NCBI RefSeq assembly: GCF_003265705.1
Contig: NW_020313057.1
Coordinates: forward strand, 4,443,075 to 4,507,074
Direction of reading: 5' to 3'
From: Callorhinus ursinus
Taxonomy: Eukaryota; Chordata; Mammalia; Carnivora; Otariidae
Length of the DNA: 64,000 bases
Shown here: positions 57,602-64,000 of the stretch, one piece after another
How the letters are laid out: each line of letters starts with the position of its first letter
Numbering within the stretch: position 1 is the first letter of the stretch
Translations under genes and position numbers: made by a program
The notes under the pieces: generated by a model
Told to the model about the DNA's origin: nothing
Database searches by the model: none
The model's input: only the letters and a program-made list of their open reading frames with translations

Positions 57602-58479
57602 CATCAAGCAAGTCGCCCATATTTAATACCCGCTAATACCCTAAATCAGTAAAATTGCACAGAGTCTCACTATATAACAAAAATGAAAAGAAGGAAAGAG
57701 CCTACCTGTCTGCCAGACTGTAACAACTGAACTGTCCTGGGAGTTAATACGCATAAAATGATTCAAGGAAATCCATGCTATTAAAGAGCACAAAGACACG
57801 CAAGATATTTTTAAATTATGAGCAAAGGAAAAGATCCCCAATTCTTCTGCTGAGGTCATCCAAAGATTTTAGAGAAACAAGTAATGAAAGTATATCCCCG
57901 AGTTTAACAAAAAAACAATTTGCCCCAATGCTACCTTGATCACTGTTATGCTAAGCTGAGGTCTGACTGGGATCAGCAATCGGGCAGAAGAGAAGGGAAG
58001 TAAATATATAGGGCATATTGGTCATTCCTGCTATGCTTTTTCAATCTCCAAATGGAGTTAAATTGCTTCTTCTTATACCTTACCTCCCTACCCACCCCCA
58101 AATCTGTACCTTTCAACAGCAGAGCGTGTAAGCACATCCAAACCCCCTACACCTGAACCTCCAGGCTTCCCTGGGGTGGGGTGGGGGGGGGCGGACAGCA
58201 TCAGCTTGCCTACAAGCCTGAGTCACAGCGGGCAGATAGTCACACATGCCACTATGGGATGGGTCTTGAAGGCTGAAGCTAAAATGACTGTTCTCTGCGC
58301 TACTCTGAAATTTACTGTTGTGGAAACACAGTCTGCATTTGTAAACTAAATACAACATGTGCCCTGGTCATTGCCATGACAAAGTCACCTCAATGATTCC
58401 TAGAGAGGCTACCATAGGATTACAGGTGAGGTGAGGGGCGGAGGGGAGGGGAGGAAAACCATCGAAGGAGCATCTCCGA
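57602..58479. other. Unique non-coding sequence
   Basis: G-run GGGGTGGGGTGGGGGGGGGC near 58173 may form a quadruplex. No gene. Confidence 0.4.
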
Positions 58480-58670
58480 TGACCCAGGCTTTGTGCTAAG
58501 CACAAACAAATCCTTAGAAATCTCCACCAAACCATGACTTGAAGGGAGTCTTTTTAGGGCTGATTTTACGGCTGAGGACATAGGCTCAAAGAGATTCTAG
58601 TCCCAGACTTTGAAAGCAGGTCTTCTAGAACCCAGGCTCTTTCCGCGAGGCCACACTCCTCTGAACCTTA
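58480..58670 (+). repeat. MIR
   Basis: CCAGGCTTTGTGCTAAGCAC, GATTTTACGGCTGAGGACAT, AAAGCAGGTCTTCTAGAACC and CAGGCTCTTTCCGCGAGGCC follow the MIR order. Confidence 0.7.
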
Positions 58671-58931
58671 ACTGTCCTCATCATACTTAAACAACAGGGA
58701 ATCCATGAGAGGTCAGAAGCAGGAAACTGAAGGCTGACGCAACTGGATCGACCTTGGCCCTCCAGTTCTGGAATTCCCCACCCCCCCACTCTGTCCTCAC
58801 CTCTGTCATCTGGTTTTTGACCACACCCAACAGACGTGTCCTGCTTCCTCCGGGGCTTTGGCCACCCTCCCTGCTACGTATGCTCTGTTTGGCCTTCTAG
58901 CTCTCTTCCCTTATCAAGAAACACTAAATTC
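58671..58931. other. Unique non-coding sequence
   Basis: Nothing recognised. Confidence 0.4.
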
Positions 58932-59120
58932 GGGGTGCCTGAGTGGCTCAGTCGTTTGGGCATCTGCCTTCGGCTCAGGTCATGATCTCAGGGTCCTGGG
59001 ATCGCGCCCCGCATCGGGCTCCCTGCTCAGCAGTGAGTCTGCTTCTCCCTCTCCCTCTGTGAGCTCTTTCACTTTCGCTCGCTCAAATAAATAAATAAAA
59101 TCTTAAAAAAGAAAAAGAAA
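58932..59120 (+). repeat. Can-SINE, perfect target duplication
   Basis: GGGGTGCCTGAGTGGCTCAG head, GGGATCGCGCCCCGCATCGG body (B-box variant), AAATAAATAAATAAAATCTT tail then GAAAAAGAAAA. AAGAAACACTAAATTC occurs exactly at 58916-58931 and 59121-59136. Confidence 0.97.
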
Positions 59121-59136
59121 AAGAAACACTAAATTC

Positions 59137-59634
59137 TTGTTGAGAAGAACATATGAGATGACAAATTGGATTTGTAAGGGAGAACTCAAAATCAAAATTT
59201 CACACATTGATTTCTACCCCAGACAAAATAAACACACACAAAAAAACAACAATAAAAAAGAAACTCTAGATAGATACAATTAAAACCAAAACGCATTATT
59301 ATAATCCTGCTTTCTGATACACTAAAGTTACAGTGAAATCTTAACTAGCCAGACTTCCACTAACCAGTACTCTGAATAACTAGAATTACTTTTTTTCTGA
59401 ATTCAGTTTTGAAGAGAAAGATAATCGATACTCAAAGCTCATCAAGTGCTAACTAAGCAAAACAGATTCTGGACTGTGTTCTGAAGTACGAGTATGTCTC
59501 CCACCCCTCTCTAACTCCTATCTTTCTCCAGCTGGAAAATTCTTACTTGCCTGTTGGGTTTTACTTCAGTGATTTTGTAATGGGTTATGTTTCCCAAACT
59601 GCACAGTTAGCTCTTCCTTTAAAATCCCAGGTGA
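59137..59634. other. Unique non-coding sequence
   Basis: Nothing recognised. Confidence 0.4.
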
Positions 59635-59832
59635 GGGCGCCTGGGTGGCTCAGATGGTTAAGCGTCTGCCTTCGGCTCAGGTCATGATCCCAGGGTCCTG
59701 AGATCGAGTCCCGCATCAGGCTCCCTGCTCCTTGGGAGCCTGCTTCTCCCTCTGCTTCTCTCTCTCTCTCTCCTCCTCTGTCTCTCATGAATAAATAAAT
59801 AAAATCTTTAAAAAAATAAAATAAAATAAAAT
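59635..59832 (+). repeat. Can-SINE, perfect target duplication
   Basis: GGGCGCCTGGGTGGCTCAGA head, CTGAGATCGAGTCCCGCATC body, ATGAATAAATAAATAAAATC tail extending into (AAAAT)n. AAAATCCCAGGTGA is exact at 59621-59634 and 59833-59846. Confidence 0.97.
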
Positions 59833-59854
59833 AAAATCCCAGGTGACTTTACAC

Positions 59855-59884
59855 ATCTCTCTCTCTCTCTCTTTTTCTCTCTCT
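59855..59884. repeat. (CT)n microsatellite
   Basis: CT run with a TTTTT interruption, just right of a SINE duplication. Confidence 0.85.
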
Positions 59885-59885
59885 C

Positions 59886-61416
59886 GACACCTAGCACTTA
59901 CCATCCTAAATTGCCACTGTGGATATACACATATGTTTCTGAATCTGGACCAAGGGCCAAGGCAATCATCTGTATGTTCCCAGAGCACAGTATATAAAAA
60001 GTGTTCCCCCCAAAATGCTTGTATTAAAGATTAAATGAGGGAATGAATGAAAAAGAGATCTTTTCCACTTTCTATCTTCGCATCTACATTGCCGCACTGT
60101 TGGTTCCTCATTTCAGAACAATTATGCTGTAATTTCCTAAATCGATAGAGATGAAATGACTTTAGTATAACTAAGTGCTAAATAAGGATGCCAACGTATG
60201 ATAATGCATCTCAAAAGATGCTCAACTACTGCTGAAATCATGAAAGCATGAGTTTCTAGTTAACAATCACTTTTACTTAATCCTACTGTTCAATTCATAA
60301 AAGCGTTCCTGTCCTCTAGGCAGTCCAGCTAAGGGAAAGATGGATGTTCTTAGAGCAACACACAGCATACATCACACTTTGGTGAGACTGACAGGAAGTA
60401 TGTCTCCACCCTCGGCATGAGAGCTGAAGAGAGGTCGTGATCCAAATGGAAATGGACCGCCATACTCACAACCAAAGACCAGGCTAGTCTTCCTAAACCA
60501 GCATATATTATACACAGCCCCCATGTCCATGTAAGTGAAACAAAAGTTGCAAAAAACATTATTTTCTTATCCTCACTATGTATGGTATATATTATTGCCT
60601 ATTCTGTTCTGTTTCTTTCTTCAAAGCCAGTTGCAATCCACCGAAGTGGTTTCAGGATCCAATGGTGTGTCAAACCCTGAGTATAAAGAAATCTAAACTC
60701 TATCCCAAAACCACCAATCAAACAGAGCACAAGTCAGCCGCCTTAACTTATGTGTCCCTGATCCCCACTGGTCAGGACAAACAGCTCTGAGAGACAGCAT
60801 ACCCACTACCTCTATACTTTAATTCTGCCCAATAACTTTTACTAGGTCTTACTTCATGCTTCTGAAACCCAAATTACTACCAACACCACCCCTGCAAGGG
60901 AGTAATTTACTAGAACAAGAAGAGAGAGAACTGATGTGTAACTCGTGTTATAAATATACACTAACAAGTAGACTTTCCATGGAAGATGCAGAGAATGAAT
61001 GCCATTGAACATAAGGGGAAGGAATGACACAACCAATGCTTACATCTAATGATCCCCATGTCCTATGTCACTCCCAGTTCACAAAGTTTGACAGAAGCCA
61101 TTTTATTCCCAGGTGTCATTTCATAAATTGTCAATCATCCAGAATATGCACTTCACCTGAGTTTCAATACTTGATGACTCATTCTTGGGGAAGTCTCTCT
61201 TCTTTTTGAGTATTAGCACCTTAGACACAGAAAATGAGAGACTCTTGAAAATGTGATCAAGTGCTGGGAGTTCTGTCAATGGTAGACAAAGGTCTTAACA
61301 CCCCGATGGCCGGATGCAGGGTCTACGGATGGCCCCCGGCCCACATTTTCGTCTGTCCTTAGCCATTATCACTTGGTGGTTCATACGAGACTAAGATGGT
61401 AATAATGTAATCGTGA
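59886..61416. other. Unique non-coding sequence, about 1.5 kb
   Basis: No repeat or gene was recognised. Frames of 60-70 codons only. Confidence 0.45.
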
Positions 61417-61611
61417 GGGGCGCCTGGGTGGCTCAGTTGGTTAAGCGACTGCCTTCGGCTCGGGTCATGATCCTGGAGTCTCAAGATCGAGTCCTGCATC
61501 AGGCTCCCTGCTCGGCGGGGAGTCTGCTTCTCCCTCTGACCCTCCCCTGTCTCATGCTCGCTCTCTCTATCTCATTTTCTCTCTCAAATAAATAAATAAA
61601 ATCTTAAAAAA
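61417..61611 (+). repeat. Can-SINE with target duplication
   Basis: GGGGCGCCTGGGTGGCTCAG head, GGTTAAGCGACTGCCTTCGG, CAAGATCGAGTCCTGCATCA body. AATAATGTAATCGTGA (61401-61416) and AATAATGTAATTGTGA (61612-61627) differ at one base. Confidence 0.97.
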
Positions 61612-61627
61612 AATAATGTAATTGTGA

Positions 61628-61892
61628 GAATGAGCTCGTGTTTATATTCCAGCAATGGTGGGGGACTGCTGACTGTAGTCAGCTACATTTATAGGAAATC
61701 CTGACACCAGCAAGGGGTTTTACATAAATAATGTTCTACTTTTTAACCTTGCCTAATGAGTCTACTTCTTAAACTTATATTTAAAAGACTGAAAGGGGAT
61801 GAACACAGCACAGCTGTGGACACACCTGCAGTAGGAGCTCATTAATACCACTAATTGGAGGGGCAGTTAAAGTACTTACCCTGAACACATCT
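61628..61892. other. Short unique non-coding sequence
   Basis: Nothing recognised. Confidence 0.4.
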
Positions 61893-61903
61893 ACACACAC
61901 ACA

Positions 61904-61950
<47 letters not shown>
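61893..61950. repeat. Compound (CA)n(CT)n microsatellite
   Basis: About seven CA units pass directly into more than twenty CT units with one TTT interruption. Likely length-polymorphic. Confidence 0.95.
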
Positions 61951-62246
61951 CAAAAAAGCTGGGAAATAATTCAGGGAACAATATTGGTTTATTTTTGGCT
62001 CACTGAGAATAGTGAGTCAAGCACCAAACGTTAGATGATTCATCTATGGAATGTATACATCAACTCCAGGCACCACATCCCTCACCGGGACTGATTCTGG
62101 GACTGAGCACATAGGTCCAAGAGGGTTAGCACCATATTTGTGTCCCAAGTCTGGAAAGATTGAGGTATTGGTATTGACTAAAATTGCTTATGAGACAGAC
62201 GGCTATTTACCAAATGAGAGATTTATTTCTTAAAATGGCTAAACTT

Positions 62247-62375
62247 GGGGATGCAGGAGTGCACTTGTCATGATGAGCACTGGGTGATGTATGGAACTGT
62301 TGAATCACTGTATTGTACACCTAAACTCATATTACACTACATGTTAAAAAAATTTTTTTTAATTAAAAACGCCTA
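62247..62375 (+). mobile_element. LINE-1 3' UTR fragment, left part of a chimera
   Basis: GCACTTGTCATGATGAGCAC, TGTATTGTACACCTAAACTC and ATTACACTACATGTTAAAAA are the carnivore L1 3' terminus, about 113 bp. It is followed by a mixed A/T tail. The left junction is set by the duplication AAAATGGCTAAACTT (62232-62246). Confidence 0.88.
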
Positions 62376-62573
62376 GGGGCTCCTGGGTGGCTCTGTCAGT
62401 TAAGCATCAGACTCTTGATTTCGACTCAGGTCAAGATTTCAGGGTCGTGAGATCAAGCCCTGCCTCTGACTCTGTGCTAAGCAGGGAGCCTGCTTAATAT
62501 TCTCTCTCTCTCCCTCTGACTCTCCCCCCAACCATGCGTGTGCACGCTCTCTCTAAAAAATTAAAATAAAATA
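62376..62573 (+). repeat. Can-SINE, right part of the same insertion
   Basis: GGGGCTCCTGGGTGGCTCTG head, CATCAGACTCTTGATTTCGA, GTGAGATCAAGCCCTGCCTC body, AAAAAATTAAAATAAAATAA tail. The duplication AAAATGGCTAAACTT closes it at 62574-62588. The bases just before the SINE (CGCCTA, 62370-62375) are not repeated after it. Confidence 0.9.
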
Positions 62574-62689
62574 AAAATGGCTAAACTTCAGGAAAAATCT
62601 TGGGTTTATTTCACAACTGGTCATCTTCTTAATGGTGATAAGCTATTGCTTAGAAGGAACCCCAAAGATCAAATTAACTTTTCGGGCGA

Positions 62690-62780
62690 CAACTCTGAAC
62701 CACAATGTAGCTGTGGGCCAGGCATTTACTTACTGAGCCTCAGTTTCTCTGTCCGTAAAGTAGGGACTACAAAACTGTAA
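62690..62780 (-). repeat. MIR fragment, reverse
   Basis: TAGCTGTGGGCCAGGCATTT, ACTGAGCCTCAGTTTCTCTG and TCCGTAAAGTAGGGACTAC are reverse MIR. Confidence 0.8.
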
Positions 62781-64000
62781 CATTCCCCTTAGTCCTAGTC
62801 TCTGGCCTCATGATCTGGAAGGAACAACAGTGCCTTCCTGGTAGGGATCTAAAATCATGCACTTCAGTGACCTTCAGTCACCACAGGGCATGGTATGTGA
62901 AACCCTCCGGAAGTACCAAAGAGGGACAACATGTCACTCTCATTCACTCCCAGCGCTACGCATTTCCTTCATCTCTCCTATGTAGCCCCTAAGATCTGGG
63001 ATTCATCCACTCTAGCGGGAAAGAACCCGAGATTTCCTTTCCAGGAGCAAGCAAGCATGCACCATGTGTTTGGAGAAAAATAAAACTGCCTTAATTTATA
63101 CAAGGCTCCTAGAGTAAATAATGGGGAATGACCTGAGGTTCATGGGAAGATGGACATTTAAGAAACATTTTACAGTGCAAAGCACAGTGTGGTTTATCAC
63201 AGAGATGTCATTTAAGAAGCCACACTATCTTAAACAAAACAGAACTGAAACAGAAGAGGCCATCGAGCCGGCCAGAAAGAATTGACACAGCCTCTGTTCC
63301 TCTCCTGATCCCCAGCCCGGCTCATACTGGAAGAAGCCTGAAGCCTGCTAAGTGTGTACTTAAAAAATAGGCAAATTCATTGCAACGAATTAATTTTTTA
63401 GTTAAATATTTGTGCAGGTTTTTATTTTTGGTGGGGTTTTGTTCATTTTGTCTTGTTTTTTTTTTTGGTTTTTTTTTTTTTACAAATCACTTTAGTTTAT
63501 AATTCTAGTGAATAAGCCACCAGAAGTGAAAATTCTTTACATGCTAAAGAATAAGCCATAGCCACGACAGAGTGGAAATGTCAGCTTTGAAATAATAGTA
63601 CATTTTCAATCATACACAAGGTAACAACCCTGAATTCAACATAATTTATAGTTAAAAAAAAAAAAAGGCTAAGATAGGAGCAGTGTAAGGTAAAGCCCAA
63701 AGCAATCTATAGGAATAATACGCAGATTCACCCAGATTTTAGAAAAACAGATTGAAATCAGATTTGGGTTAAATTGTCCTAAAAACTCTCCAAATGGTTC
63801 TAACTTTCATATGTTCAAGAATCAGAACTAGAACCAGAGCTAGAATGTAGGAGTCTCTAGGCACTAGAAAATGTTTCTCTACTTTTACCGGCTAACTTTC
63901 TACTCTGCTGTTAAATGCAAAGCAGGGAGGATTAAGAATAGGAATCTGGGTTCAACTTCTGCCATGTTGCCAAGGTTTTGGAGAATGCAAGGGATGGTTT
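62781..64000. other. Unique non-coding sequence to the window edge
   Basis: No repeat or gene was recognised. T-runs of 10 and 14 lie near 63456-63481. From about 63480 rightward the sequence is AT-rich, repeat-free and could be untranslated sequence of a minus-strand transcript entering from the right, but nothing proves it. Confidence 0.35.

Noticed and set aside
41652..62000. Spaced repeats as a CRISPR-like array
   Set aside because: The repeats are dispersed SINEs and microsatellites at irregular distances in vertebrate DNA.
787..62573. tRNA genes suggested by A-box and B-box matches
   Set aside because: Each match lies within a Can-SINE, which is tRNA-Lys-derived. None folds into an intact tRNA outside a SINE.

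Overview
This window is mammalian nuclear DNA. It appears to come from a carnivoran, most likely a caniform of the bear/seal/mustelid type. The evidence is about 18 copies of a tRNA-Lys-derived Can-SINE (head near GCGCCTGGGTGGCTCAG, a CT-rich stretch, then an AATAAATAAA tail), together with carnivore-type LINE-1 3' ends. The SINE wording is closer to what I remember from bears, seals and mustelids than to dog or cat copies; that placement is from memory. I find no protein-coding gene, no RNA gene and no exon I can defend. The longest open frames (194, 180, 167 and 157 codons) are either LINE-1 ORF2 remnants or chance frames. The window therefore reads as intergenic DNA or a very large intron, built from layers of retrotransposons separated by unique sequence.

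Layout. 0-6 kb: three MaLR-type LTRs, an ERV LTR-like piece, an old Can-SINE and an old interspersed repeat that was later split by an LTR and a hAT-like element. 6-12.6 kb: mostly unique, with an L2, a 5'-truncated LINE-1 (8.2-9.1 kb) and an ERVL-like LTR (10.8-11.3 kb). 12.6-25.2 kb: a LINE-1 block dominated by one nearly full-length fossil L1M on the + strand (about 16.1-23.6 kb). A Can-SINE, a younger truncated LINE-1 and a bare poly-T insert later landed inside it. It is followed by an old minus-strand L1M carrying two SINEs. 25.2-39 kb: mainly unique sequence with scattered SINEs, MIR and L2 relics, one MaLR LTR and a MER5-like element. 39-48.6 kb: a fossil L1 ORF2 (+), two MER20-like DNA transposons, an L1M fragment (-), an ERVL LTR piece and a younger LINE-1 (-). 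48.6-64 kb: the most unique part, with MIRs, SINEs with clean target-site duplications, and a repeat-free GC-richer patch near 56 kb.

The most interesting points are listed here. (1) Three near-perfect dyad structures lie within about 210 bp at 55.94-56.15 kb: a 12-bp hairpin, an extended AP-1 palindrome and an RFX/X-box-like palindrome. This is a candidate regulatory element. (2) At 21.94-21.99 kb an 18-bp direct repeat flanks nothing but 12 T's, which looks like a tail-only retrotransposition. (3) At 62.23-62.59 kb one 15-bp duplication encloses an L1 3' end joined to a SINE, which looks like a co-mobilised 3' transduction. (4) CA/TG microsatellites have arisen at the same ORF2 position in two independent LINE-1 copies. 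I see no new gene system here.

No alignment or repeat library could be run. Repeat family names come from recognised wording, and boundaries are approximate unless a target-site duplication fixes them.
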